A DNA stretch of 64,000 nt from Henningerozyma blattae CBS 6284. Its lineage: Eukaryota; Ascomycota; Saccharomycetes; Saccharomycetales; Saccharomycetaceae. A program made the translations under genes and the position numbers. Positions 11,014 to 20,781 of the stretch are shown one piece after another. The stretch's first letter is position 1, and each line of letters opens with the position of its first letter. The stretch is taken from positions 1,736,001 to 1,800,000 of the forward strand of contig NC_020186.1 in NCBI RefSeq assembly GCF_000315915.1. Reading direction: 5' to 3'. The notes beneath the pieces are model-generated. The model searched no databases. It saw only the letters and a list, made by a program, of their open reading frames with translations, and was not told where the DNA came from.

Positions 11014-11458
11014 AGTTGTATATATTTGTATTCAATGGAATAGATGTATTCTATTTAGTGTAAATAGTCTATAATAATTATTTCTGTTTGCTACAATAAA
11101 AATATCTTAAACCAGTTTGCAAAGTATTTCAAATTCTTGAACAAAACATCTTATATCATTTTTAGAGTAACGCTTCTGAAATTCCATTCAAAACGCGACA
11201 TTTAGAAATGTAAACAAACGCTAATAGTAAAAGTATAAACAATGATTACAAAAAGAATTTGAGGAATTAAATATTGAACTTCAAGATAGGCATTGCATAT
11301 ACTAATTGTACCAATATTAATGAGTATCTCCAATTATACACACAACTAGGTAGCTAAATCATATCTAATTCCGGAATGCCAAATGTGTCTGGAAAATTGA
11401 AAAATATTTAGCATTATCAAATGTATTTTTCTATCAAAAAATTACGGCAATTACATTT
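11014..11458. other. DUN1 5' region and 3' flank of the YMR160W homologue
   Basis: About 445 bp of AT-rich DNA with the DUN1 promoter. An AAACGCGACA sequence at 11191-11200 resembles a partial MBF-type site but is not a full ACGCGT. I see no gene. Confidence 0.5.
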
Positions 11459-14152
11459 TTAAGGATTTTTAACATCTTCAATTAACGATTCTGCATCATC
11501 ATAAAATTCTAAGACACTTAATATTCTTTTTAATTGTTTGAGACCTCTTGTAGGTGGGTCCCAATGCTGATAAACTTCCCATGTTTGCTTCACGCGTGTA
11601 ATGGCTTCAGAATTATCGTTAATAAAATTCGTAGGATCTGGTTTTGAAATTTTCCAAAAAGTTGTATCTTTTGCTGTTAATGCAAAGGAAAGATGTAAGG
11701 GAAATTCTTGGTGCGGTAAATTGTTAATTCGCATATATAGTGATAAAGCTTCATGAAACTTCCATACCAAATCATATTGGTTTGTTTCATTTAGAATACT
11801 TTTGGGGGTAGAATGATCATTTAATAAATGTAATTGCTTCTTATTTAGAGGAGATTTTGTGGATAATGTATTTTGGATGAAACATTGATATACTGAATCA
11901 TCAGTGTACATATCAGTTTCTAATACAAAAAGATTTTCTTCTTTTAAAATTTTTTCAGAAGATAACGTTGTGGGATTTAGATTGTCATTCTTATTATTAT
12001 TTTCAGTATTAGTTATAGAAGAGGAAGAAATATCATTATTTTTATTTTTATTATTTGTAGTAGTGGTGGTGGTGCTTAATTTTGTATGAGAGATAATAGT
12101 GGTATTATTAGTTGTATTTATATTAATTTTGGGTGAGATTGTATTGTTAATGACATTAGAATTTGGATTATCGCGTTTATTTATATGATATTTGTAATAC
12201 AAATATTGTAAAATTGGGTATAATGATAATAAAGTTTCTGGAAATTGAATATTATCTATAATTCTTCTTGGAATTTCTTCTTGTCCTTTCCAAAACGAAT
12301 CCATTTCTTGTAACCAACTTTTTAATTGATTTTGTAATTTCTTTTGTAAAGTTGATGGTACGGTATTTGAATTAAAAGACCTAGAAATGAAAAATGGAGA
12401 AAGTAATTTAAATATTGGAATGAATTTATAATAGCCTAAATTTAAAGCAAGTAAAAAATTGTTAATAATAACAATTTCCATTAATCGATTATTTGGTATT
12501 GGCAAAATGGTTTCATAAGTTAAATTATCATCTTCCATAGGTTCGTCATTTAATCCAGATTCTAAAGGTGATTTTAAATCTACTCCCATATATTTTGCAT
12601 CACACCAAATATTTCTAAATATTTGAGGATGAGTATAATCAACGGCTAATTTTTGTGAAATAGTCATAAAATTATCATATAATTTACCAAAAAAAGTTAA
12701 TCTTGAAGTTGGCCAATTATTCAAAATTTTAGATAATGCACTTTGAACTTTTTTAGACTCTTTGGAATCTACTTTTCTATAATTTCTCAATTTTAATAAT
12801 GTATCTTTTTCAAGTTTTGTAGTATTTTGGAAAAGTTCCTTTTCTCTTGTTTGTAAAATTTTATTATAATCATTTGACAAAGATTTAATATTTGTGCTTG
12901 AATTTTTTTTCTTTAAATAATTATTATCGTGGCTATAAGTTAATAAATCAGTATTATGATCCCAAAATCGATAGCCTTGTAAGCATGATTCGAATAATAA
13001 TATACCAACTGGAATATTTGAACTAATTTGAAAATTTGATTTAGTCTTTAAGATATGATGAATAATTAAAATTAAAAGAGGAGAGCTATGATAAACCCCC
13101 ATGAAAAGTATGACATCTGCTTCTTTAAATAAATGTTTCCAATGTTTTAAAATCTCAATAACTTCATCTAAATTTTCATCCAAAGATTTGATATGTAAGG
13201 GACAATGTAATGAAATTGTATGAATATTTTTTGGATGTTCATTTAATAAATTTTTTGATAGATTTGTTGTAAGCTCAAAAGAAGTTGGTTGATGTTCAAT
13301 GGAATATTTTTCATAATTTTTTGGTAAATAACCTGTACATGATAATATAACCACATTTTTCTCAAATAATTTACCTTCTAAATTTTTTTTTAAATATAAA
13401 TGTGTTTCATTTTCAAAATTATAATGTTCTTTAACTGTTGTAACAATTTTTGTTTTCAAAGGTTGAGTATGCAAAGTCTCTAATGGGGTTTGTGAAGGCA
13501 AAATAATTGAATTATGAATACCAATATGATGAATATTTTGATTTTGAGGTCCCAACGGGTATTGGTCATAGGGAATTGGCCATTTCATGGAAGACGTGTT
13601 GAAAGCATTAATGAATCCTTCATTATTAAATGATGAATCTGAATTTGGTATATCACTATCTATTTTCATTTCTTTATACCAACACCAAGAATCATTTTTT
13701 TGAGTTATGGATTCCAAAATTTCTCTCTTGATAAGATCTTTTTGAGTTTCATTTAAATCTTGATAAGTCGTATCATCATCCAATTCTAAAACAGGTTGAG
13801 GATTAGATTTCAAATATGGAATTTGTGGTAATTTGTTCCAAGCGTATCCATACCATGAATCTCCTCCTGGTGGAAGCGTCACACTATGTTCAGTAGAGAT
13901 TATATTTGTATTTGTGCTTGCATTTGTATTTTCATTTGCATTGGTATTTTCATCTGAATTTTCAATTGGAGTTTCATTAGTAACTCTATCGTTAGGATGC
14001 GATGTTATATCTGCATTATTTCTATTCCACCAATTAGTATACCATGACGATTGTGACGGAGTCTGTGGTTGAGTTTTAGACTGAAGATTGTTATCATCAG
14101 GTGAAATAGGATTGCTGTTATCTTCAGTGGTTAATTTCTGTTGTTGGTCCAT
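11459..14152 (-). CDS. Uncharacterised protein, YMR160W homologue by position
   Basis: The 897-residue protein has an Asn/Thr-rich N-terminus, then paired aromatic blocks (SSWYTNWWNRNN near 35 and GGDSWYGYAWNKLPQIP near 97). A conserved-looking globular region follows at about 250-420 with alternating beta-like and helical segments, including VVILSCTGYLP and DVILFMGVYHSSPLLILIIHHIL. This hints at an alpha/beta-hydrolase-type fold, but I cannot identify a catalytic triad. A Thr/Asn low-complexity insert lies at about 670-735 and a conserved Trp-containing C-terminus follows. It is divergent from ATG16, exactly as YMR160W (816 residues, reported at the vacuolar membrane) is from ATG16 (YMR159C). 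The identity rests on synteny and size. YML020W is a weaker alternative. Molecular function is unknown. Confidence 0.75.
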   Translation of the reverse strand: MDQQQKLTTEDNSNPISPDDNNLQSKTQPQTPSQSSWYTNWWNRNNADITSHPNDRVTNETPIENSDENTNANENTNASTNTNIISTEHSVTLPPGGDSWYGYAWNKLPQIPYLKSNPQPVLELDDDTTYQDLNETQKDLIKREILESITQKNDSWCWYKEMKIDSDIPNSDSSFNNEGFINAFNTSSMKWPIPYDQYPLGPQNQNIHHIGIHNSIILPSQTPLETLHTQPLKTKIVTTVKEHYNFENETHLYLKKNLEGKLFEKNVVILSCTGYLPKNYEKYSIEHQPTSFELTTNLSKNLLNEHPKNIHTISLHCPLHIKSLDENLDEVIEILKHWKHLFKEADVILFMGVYHSSPLLILIIHHILKTKSNFQISSNIPVGILLFESCLQGYRFWDHNTDLLTYSHDNNYLKKKNSSTNIKSLSNDYNKILQTREKELFQNTTKLEKDTLLKLRNYRKVDSKESKKVQSALSKILNNWPTSRLTFFGKLYDNFMTISQKLAVDYTHPQIFRNIWCDAKYMGVDLKSPLESGLNDEPMEDDNLTYETILPIPNNRLMEIVIINNFLLALNLGYYKFIPIFKLLSPFFISRSFNSNTVPSTLQKKLQNQLKSWLQEMDSFWKGQEEIPRRIIDNIQFPETLLSLYPILQYLYYKYHINKRDNPNSNVINNTISPKININTTNNTTIISHTKLSTTTTTTNNKNKNNDISSSSITNTENNNKNDNLNPTTLSSEKILKEENLFVLETDMYTDDSVYQCFIQNTLSTKSPLNKKQLHLLNDHSTPKSILNETNQYDLVWKFHEALSLYMRINNLPHQEFPLHLSFALTAKDTTFWKISKPDPTNFINDNSEAITRVKQTWEVYQHWDPPTRGLKQLKRILSVLEFYDDAESLIEDVKNP

Positions 14153-14578
14153 CTACGAAATAATCTATTCCAAAGATAAAGAAAGAAACTTTACAAAAAG
14201 GGGGATGAGCCTTCAAAAGTAATAAAAAAAAAAATCAAATGAATGAAGATTAAAGATTGTGGTGAGTCACTATAATTGGGAAGGAAAAGGAAATCTTTCT
14301 TTTTAAAGGAAAAAAAATATATTTTTGTAGATCAATCTCACTAAAGAATTTTTTTTTTTTTATATTATTGACAAAGGTAATCTTAACATTCTTGTTTATG
14401 GCGTAAATTGAGTAAAGTTAGTTAAGCTTCGGACTATATAATAGTATGAAAAAAGCCGATTAAAATAAAAATAGATGAGAAAGATAATAATATTTAGCAT
14501 ATTCATTTAGCGAAAAACTGTATTCAACAGCAACTAAAACCAACGACATATACATCTATATATAGATATAGAATATCA
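14153..14578. other. Divergent promoter region, YMR160W homologue / ATG16
   Basis: About 425 bp shared by two divergently transcribed genes. It holds GGTGAGTCACTATA near 14259 (a TGAGTCA-type Gcn4/AP-1 core at 14261-14267) and several poly-A/T tracts of 9-12 nt near 14226 and 14350. A TATATAATAG lies near 14434. Nothing else is visible. Confidence 0.5.
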
Positions 14579-14974
14579 ATGGATGAGGTGGTGATTGAAC
14601 GACTCTTAAGAAGAGATACGATCGAACGTAGATTCGAAGAGTTGTTTACTACACAGATATCGGGAAAAGATATAATTGGAACTGAAAAAAGTAACAAAGA
14701 AGGTGAGAAATTATTCAATAGTTTGAAGAATGATATACGTAAGAAAGAAATCGAAATATATCAATTGAATGAGACTATTAAGATGAAAGACAAGATGATT
14801 GAGAATGTAAATAATGAGTTGTTAGAGTTGACTATCGAAGATAATATGTTGAACCAAAAATATTTGGAATTAAAGAAGGAACATGACACATTAGTAGAGA
14901 GATGGTTGAAAAGAGTACAAGATCAAGCAGACCACTTGAATGTTTCTAATATTGATATTGGCAAAGACAACTAA
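14579..14974 (+). CDS. ATG16: Autophagy protein Atg16
   Basis: Atg16 dimerises and holds the Atg12-Atg5 conjugate, which acts as the ligase for Atg8 lipidation on the forming autophagosome. The 131-residue protein has an N-terminal Atg5-binding helix (VVIERLLRRDTIERRFEELF, residues 4-23) and a long coiled coil from about 45 to 115. The coiled coil ends in KKEHDTLVERWLKRVQDQAD, which matches the conserved end of yeast Atg16. It is a little shorter than the 150-residue S. cerevisiae protein. Neighbour relations match YMR159C/YMR160W. Confidence 0.92.
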   Translation: MDEVVIERLLRRDTIERRFEELFTTQISGKDIIGTEKSNKEGEKLFNSLKNDIRKKEIEIYQLNETIKMKDKMIENVNNELLELTIEDNMLNQKYLELKKEHDTLVERWLKRVQDQADHLNVSNIDIGKDN

Positions 14975-15207
14975 AATCAAGACCAACTTTTTGTAATTTG
15001 CCATATACATTCCTTCAAATAAAATGCCAATAAAATATAATTTACAAGGAACCATTACGCAATTAACTTCAGTGTAAATGGGTTAGCTTTTGTATTTTTT
15101 TTTCACAATCGATCAAAGACACTTGGCATTATGGTACAGGAACCAGTTATGTGCCAACAACCCTTAAGATGTTGAATTGCTGCCCACCCCTGAAGTGTAT
15201 TGTCAAG

Positions 15208-15290
15208 TCTTTTGTTTATTTTTTGTTTATTTTTTTGTTTATTTTTTGTTTATTTTTCTGTTGTTTTTTTGTTTTTTTGTTTTTCTGTTT
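15208..15290. repeat. T/G-rich minisatellite, unit about TTTTTGTTTAT
   Basis: Four to five imperfect copies of an 11-13 bp unit (TTTTTTGTTTAT) are followed by a decayed TTTTTGTTTTTTTG section. It is a strand-asymmetric T-rich tract in the intergenic region downstream of ATG16. Confidence 0.8.
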
Positions 15291-15464
15291 GATAATGTGG
15301 GGAAACTTATCTATATATCTCATTATACAAGACACACATGTGTATATACTAAAATATAAGTCTCTATAAAGGATATAACATGTTTAGTGGATTTCTATGA
15401 AATATTTTTAATTATCATACTTTATGGCGCTAATTTTGTGGCGCGTCGTTTTAAACCGAAAAAA

Positions 15465-15690
15465 GGAAATTTTAAGCTAATTTAAAAATGGAAATTTAAA
15501 GCGAATTCATAAACTGATAATTTAAGCGAAATAAGAAATGCTAAGCAAAAATAAAAATGGAAGTTGTAAGCGAATGTAATTTTAAGCGAGATTTGAAATA
15601 GGAAATTTTACACGAGATCACGTGCGTTGTTTTTTTAGGAAATTATTAGCGAACCGCAAACAATGAAATTATCGGCAAATAAGGATTACG
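15465..15690. repeat. Degenerate tandem array, unit about 25 bp (GGAAATTTTAAGCGAA-like)
   Basis: Reading left to right, GGAAATTTTAAGCTAA, GGAAATTTAAAGCGAA, GATAATTTAAGCGAA, a short GCTAAGCAAAA unit, GGAAGTTGTAAGCGAA, TTTTAAGCGAG, GGAAATTTTACACGAG, GGAAATTATTAGCGAA and GAAATTATCGGCAAA recur with spacing of roughly 20-35 bp. The core AAGCGAA is the best-kept part. This is an imperfect direct repeat of about eight or nine units, not a microsatellite. It lies about 700-930 bp upstream of the next start codon. Confidence 0.65.
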
Positions 15691-16394
15691 ATTTTCGTAA
15701 TTAAGGTTCACGAGCCCCATTCTATTTAATCTAGGACATGGAAATTGAAAGTGGAAAATAAGGATTTTCTTATCATTTAATCATCTAATATTAATAAATT
15801 AATGAATAATCAATATGGTAGTTTATTTCATTTAATTTTATTAGAAAAGAATTTTATAAAACTTTAATTTTTTAAAATAATTATACTAGAAATTGAATAT
15901 ATTGAAGCTTTGACTTTTTTTTTTCTTTTGCTATTTGAAATTTATCTATATACGTGTATATCAATAGATTTGTACCTATCTGCATGTGCTAATTGGGCAA
16001 AAATTACTACAAATTAGGAAATTATTTTGATATTACAAGTATTTGATAATCTATTATATGGTATCAATCAATTAAGTACAATAATATATTTCAAAAACAA
16101 AAAAGAAAAATAAAGATAAAAATAGGAAAAAAACACAATATAAACTAGAAAAAAGGAATAATAACGATAATATTGAAATAACCAACAAATATTGTTGCTA
16201 TTTAATTATACTCAATTATTTTTTTTTTTAATCTGAAATTTTTATATTTTATTTTTGCATAAAACAAAGGATACAATTGTGATTCATATTGCTATACACT
16301 TTTCACATTCGCTAAAGAAGATACTAGGGATAAAATACTATATATCAGGGAAATAAGCTTTTATTGTTTTTTTACCTTACCAAACATCGCAACT

Positions 16395-19187
16395 ATGCCT
16401 GATCTTAACTCACTATTCACAAATCATGTTTCATTCGATGATTTATCTCCATCGTTGGTAGATGATCAAATTACTGCTTTGAAAAAAAATCATATGCACA
16501 TTAGTTTGAATAATAGATACATTCATACTCCACCACAATATAACCCAAATTATAACAATCCCAATGCTACTACAAGGCCCACTTCAAGACAAAGAAGATC
16601 TTCACATGGTGATGTAATCACAAACTCAGATTTAGATGACGTTGCATATAGCAATAGTGTATTTGATTATCCAAGACCATTAACAAATAATAGTAATCTA
16701 ACTACCTATAGCAATAATAATAATACTAATAGTAATAGTCCCTTTCTAAGTGTACATGGTACTGAATTGAAACGTTCAAGAAGTACAGATCCATACCAAA
16801 GGTTATCTTCTCCTCTTCCTTTACAAGATTCATTGTCTTCAACAAATTCTTTGAATACTAATTCAATAAACTCTACAACAAGAATTCCTTTACAAAAGCA
16901 TAAAAGTTATACAAATTCATCAACAACCACATCAACTTATTCAAATTATAAATCTCCAAGATTACCACCACCACCTGCTAAATCATGTTTAAATTTGAAC
17001 AATTTACGTACTTATTCGAACCCAGACGACGAAACTGCTGGGAAAGATTTTGATCTATCAAATATATCATCGCAAGACCAAAGATTAATTACAAAATTAA
17101 CAGAAGATAATACAAGATTAAATTCAGGTTCTAAATATGGTTATATATCACAATCAGCTTTTTCAAATTTGCATGAATTAGAAGATCAATATGAATCAAG
17201 AAATGGTTCTGTAGTTAAACATAATCCAAATAAAAATTCTTCTCAAAAGGATGGTTCTACAAGGAAATCATTTGCTGGAATGTCTGATGAAGAATTAGCT
17301 GAATTAGAAAATTTCTATACTTCACAAAGTAGATCATCAAACTCAGTTCCAAATGATCTTGAACAATTCGATTTTAGACAACAGATACCAACATATACTA
17401 TGCCTCCATTATCTACAACAAATTCGAATAATTCTATATCGACATATACTGCTCAAGCAGTCAATGATATATTGGTACCAACTTATCCTTCGAGACCATC
17501 TATAACTCATAAAGCTATCACTTTGACTACCAAGCATATCAAATTTGATTCATATATGAAAAGTTTTAACGAAAAAATTTCAAACAGTAAACAAAATCTT
17601 GAAGGCCAACATCCACATAAGTCAAGTGTCAGAAGTGTCACATGTTTTATTTCAGGTAGAAGATTCACGTGGTCCACTGCAGATTGGTATATTTTTAACC
17701 AAGCAAGAGATGGTGATCATTTGATTATTTCTACAGCAATTCCCTTTTATGAAGATATTTTAAAAAATATGAAATATAAAAAAAGTTATAAAGATTCTTT
17801 AAATACTTTTAAAACAAATAATTCAGCATCTGTTTCTCTTAATAGTACTTCGGATAGAGATTCTTTACATTCCAAGTATAGTGTTGATAATTCCTTAACA
17901 TCAAATCCAGATAATATTTCCACTGAATTAAGATTGGAAGCAATTCATGAACAAGCTATTGCAAAATGTAGAAATATTTTAGATTATTATAAGTCAAGAT
18001 TACAAAATAAAATTATTAAACTTACAATTGAATTTGTTAAAGCAGAATCTTTAAAAGATGCATTTGTTGGAGCATGTTCAGTTCACAATCCGGATTTTCA
18101 AACTGTTGCAACAGTAAGTACAAATTTACAAATTAAATTTTCAAATAGGTACGTTAAATTACCCTTTTTTGTAATGAAACATTTTAGATCACCCACTGTT
18201 GTTATTCCTTATGAATTCTTTGATCCAAATTTATTAGATAATCCTTTAACTCAATATAAAAAGGCACAACAAGAAAATTCAAAAATATTATATTCTAATG
18301 AAAATAATGATGATGATAATAATGATACACAAATATCTAATAATGATAATATAAGTATACCTGATAATGAACGTTCTATGGGTGAAAAATTATTTAGTGT
18401 AGCTTCTACTAATACCCAAACAAATTTGGAAGCAAAATTGAATGCCATTGATAGATTAATTTCAAAAACTTGTAAAAATCCTTATATCTCAGCTTCATAT
18501 TATGATGATAATGATTCGGTAGAACGAGTAGAAGTTTCAGACAATGAGTCAGAAGCAGAATCAGTCACGTCTATAGGAGAATATTTCCCAATATCAAATG
18601 AACAACAAAAGAAAATCGATATGTTCGAAAAAATTGGATATATCATACCTACACCTTCAAGATTGAATGAAGAAAATTCTCAAATAATTGAATCAAATGG
18701 TGTAAAGATAAAACAATTAAGGTCGGGTAGTTCTGCAAGAAGTTCAAGGTTACAGTTCCCGGAAGCTGGGATGTATAAAGTGAGATCAATGATTGATGGC
18801 TCCAGTTATAATTCAGATACGGCAACTAGAAAAACAAAATCAAATACGCAATCCCATTATCAAATATTTGATCCGAGTACAAAACAATATTCAAATTACT
18901 TACATCCTAATGCAATTCCCAATTCACTTTCACCTCTAAGATCTCAGAAATATCAATATGAAAGAAGGGGTTCTGTAATACCTGTAGGCTCATCATCTCC
19001 TAAAGGTTCAAAATCTTCACCAAATAACGACTCATTGCCAAGTTTGACTCCAACAAAATCATTAGATCCTAATATGATGGGGAAACGTAGTCGTATTAAG
19101 AAAACTAAATCAAAAGGAAAAATAACTATTTCACCTTCAGATACACACTCTAAAAAAGGTTTTTTCAGAAAATTGTTTGGGAAGTAA
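16395..19187 (+). CDS. YGR237C-like protein with a universal-stress-protein-like fold
   Basis: The 930-residue protein has long Ser/Asn-rich disordered arms around one globular region at about 410-620. That region starts VTCFISGRRFTWSTADWYIF, followed by DGDHLIISTAIP, a helix with KCRNILDYYKSRL, strand KLTIEFVKA, and KLPFFVMKHFRSPTVVIP. This beta-alpha order and the final strand resemble the Usp fold, but the Gly-rich ATP-binding loop typical of ATP-binding Usp proteins is not evident. A low-complexity Asp/Asn insert interrupts near 635-655, and the C-terminus is strongly basic. It sits upstream of MIC26 in the same direction, as YGR237C does in S. cerevisiae, with TDA11 (YHR159W) a possible paralogue. 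Function is unknown; the fold assignment is inference. Confidence 0.75.
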   Translation: MPDLNSLFTNHVSFDDLSPSLVDDQITALKKNHMHISLNNRYIHTPPQYNPNYNNPNATTRPTSRQRRSSHGDVITNSDLDDVAYSNSVFDYPRPLTNNSNLTTYSNNNNTNSNSPFLSVHGTELKRSRSTDPYQRLSSPLPLQDSLSSTNSLNTNSINSTTRIPLQKHKSYTNSSTTTSTYSNYKSPRLPPPPAKSCLNLNNLRTYSNPDDETAGKDFDLSNISSQDQRLITKLTEDNTRLNSGSKYGYISQSAFSNLHELEDQYESRNGSVVKHNPNKNSSQKDGSTRKSFAGMSDEELAELENFYTSQSRSSNSVPNDLEQFDFRQQIPTYTMPPLSTTNSNNSISTYTAQAVNDILVPTYPSRPSITHKAITLTTKHIKFDSYMKSFNEKISNSKQNLEGQHPHKSSVRSVTCFISGRRFTWSTADWYIFNQARDGDHLIISTAIPFYEDILKNMKYKKSYKDSLNTFKTNNSASVSLNSTSDRDSLHSKYSVDNSLTSNPDNISTELRLEAIHEQAIAKCRNILDYYKSRLQNKIIKLTIEFVKAESLKDAFVGACSVHNPDFQTVATVSTNLQIKFSNRYVKLPFFVMKHFRSPTVVIPYEFFDPNLLDNPLTQYKKAQQENSKILYSNENNDDDNNDTQISNNDNISIPDNERSMGEKLFSVASTNTQTNLEAKLNAIDRLISKTCKNPYISASYYDDNDSVERVEVSDNESEAESVTSIGEYFPISNEQQKKIDMFEKIGYIIPTPSRLNEENSQIIESNGVKIKQLRSGSSARSSRLQFPEAGMYKVRSMIDGSSYNSDTATRKTKSNTQSHYQIFDPSTKQYSNYLHPNAIPNSLSPLRSQKYQYERRGSVIPVGSSSPKGSKSSPNNDSLPSLTPTKSLDPNMMGKRSRIKKTKSKGKITISPSDTHSKKGFFRKLFGK

Positions 19188-19735
19188 ATTGGATTTTACA
19201 TAAACAAATTATCAATCCTGATTTTTAATTACTATGTACTATAAACTTATATTAAAATAACTTTGCATTCACCACCTTCTTTTCCCTTTTTATTTATTCT
19301 AACTAAATGTTACCTTATAACATTTCATTTTATTTCCTTTTCTTTTTTATTTGTTACAATTTATCTTTTTTTTTAGTTATCTCTAGTTTATTTATATAAC
19401 TCATTCATCTATATCATGCAATGATATAGCCATATATACATATATGATATATATACCATTCTATAAATTCATATTCATTGTAATAAATATTCGTATTTTT
19501 GAAGGTGCTTTTTTTTGTCATTAGAAAAAAGTCCATATTAATTATTATCCTTTTTACTATTACAATTGTCTCTAATGAAATTATTTCATGGAAGCTTCGG
19601 AAATTAGTTTCAAAAAATTAAAAAATACATTAAAAGTGAACCTTATTTTAGTGTAAGCAATACTGAGGGAAACATTAGATCTTAACTCAAAGTTTTTTGT
19701 GAAGCATAATAAAGTTAGTTAATACACAAATAAAG
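19188..19735. other. Intergenic region before MIC26
   Basis: About 550 bp of AT-rich DNA with pyrimidine-rich tracts just after the YGR237C-like gene and TATATATA runs near 19436-19455. A GCTTCGGAAATTAG sequence near 19591 superficially resembles a centromere CDEIII core in reverse but lacks flanking CDEI. I see no gene. Confidence 0.5.
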
Positions 19736-20386
19736 ATGGTTGATTTCTACCGCCAAGTTGATCCAATTAAAGAACAAGTGATACCACCTCAGGATAATCT
19801 GGAACTTCTTCCTTTAAAGTCACAAAACTGCAAATTAATTTCATCATCCAAAATTATTGGATCTCCAAAAATTGTCGATGGTATATCAGTTCGTTGTCCA
19901 AAGTATTTATTATCTTTTTCTTCAACTACTAGGAAAAATTTAGTAACATTATGTGATTTAGTAGATTCTAAACTCGAAAAAATTAATAACAAATATTATT
20001 ATTATGAGTCAAAAATCACAGGTACTCTAAGTTCATTACATTCAGATCATTCAGAATTATTGATCCCTAATATTTTCTATATTGGTGTTGCAGCCATGGC
20101 AGGTTCCGTTTTAACTAAAAGAAGTAATATTCTCTATAGAGTTTCAATGCCGGTGATATTTGGTACTGCTGGCTTCTATTATACATTACCAAAGACATAC
20201 TCTAATACAATTGATCTGCTACATGAATGGGAAGAATCAAAATTACCTAAATTTACTAAATTCCAGGATGCCACAATTGATAATACTAAATGGATGTATG
20301 GAGTTGGTGTAGATTTAACTCAAAAAGTGACTCGTTCTGGTTGGAAGTTACAAAACTATTTTAAGAATTTGTTGGGTGGTGAGTAA
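19736..20386 (+). CDS. MIC26: MICOS complex subunit Mic26 (apolipoprotein O family)
   Basis: The protein is a subunit of the MICOS complex of the mitochondrial inner membrane, which shapes cristae junctions. The 216-residue sequence has the ApoO-family layout: an N-terminal soluble part, then two hydrophobic segments (about 108-124 IFYIGVAAMAGSVLTKR and 130-150 VSMPVIFGTAGFYYTLP) separated by a short basic loop, then a C-terminal helix. Yeast has two family members, Mic26 and Mic27. The neighbouring YHB1, arranged tail to tail with this gene, matches YGR235C/YGR234W, so Mic26 is preferred on position. Confidence 0.85.
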   Translation: MVDFYRQVDPIKEQVIPPQDNLELLPLKSQNCKLISSSKIIGSPKIVDGISVRCPKYLLSFSSTTRKNLVTLCDLVDSKLEKINNKYYYYESKITGTLSSLHSDHSELLIPNIFYIGVAAMAGSVLTKRSNILYRVSMPVIFGTAGFYYTLPKTYSNTIDLLHEWEESKLPKFTKFQDATIDNTKWMYGVGVDLTQKVTRSGWKLQNYFKNLLGGE

Positions 20387-20781
20387 ATAAGTATACTTCA
20401 AAAAATAAATATGACCTGGTATTTCATTAATCTTTTCTAAACATATATTCAAAATCTATATATTCTTCTCTCTCTAGCCTGTAAGTAAAAATAAGTTACA
20501 CTTGCCATCTATATATACTATAGATATTATTCTTAATCTTTAAATATATATACAAAATATTTGAATTAATTCAGAAGAAATAGTAATTAGTCGTTTTAAA
20601 TCAAACTTAATTCAAAAACATTAATACTTTAGAGATATAGATATATTTATTAATAAATTAAAAATAAATAGATAGATTAGCAAATAAATAAGGTTCGCAT
20701 TTGATCATCAAAGACAAAGACTTTAATAATAAAGCAAAGTTAAATAAGAAGGAATAAAATTAATATCCTAACTTTATTCCA
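20387..20781. other. Convergent 3' region, MIC26 / YHB1
   Basis: About 395 bp, very AT-rich, with TATATATA-type stretches that fit yeast 3'-end signals for both genes. No gene is visible. Confidence 0.5.

Larger units (their letters stand above)
14975..16394. other. Long intergenic region with two repeat structures
   Basis: This 1.4 kb between ATG16 and the YGR237C-like gene contains a T/G-rich minisatellite (about 15208-15290) and a degenerate tandem array (about 15465-15690), listed separately. The remainder is very AT-rich. A palindromic CACGTG (ATCACGTG at about 15618-15625) could bind Cbf1, but no CDEIII sequence is correctly placed to make a point centromere. The two short frames near 15151-15369 are low-complexity translations of the T-rich repeat and are not called. 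Confidence 0.6.

Noticed and set aside
15151..15369. Hydrophobic small frames rich in Phe and Leu
   Set aside because: They are translations of a T-rich minisatellite.
15450..15630. Possible point centromere (ATCACGTG with CCGAAAA nearby)
   Set aside because: The CCGAA element lies on the wrong side and in the wrong orientation for CDEIII, and the interval is not a uniform AT-rich CDEII.
19585..19720. Reverse CDEIII-like CTTCGGAAATTAG
   Set aside because: No CDEI at the expected distance and the CDEIII flanks do not match.
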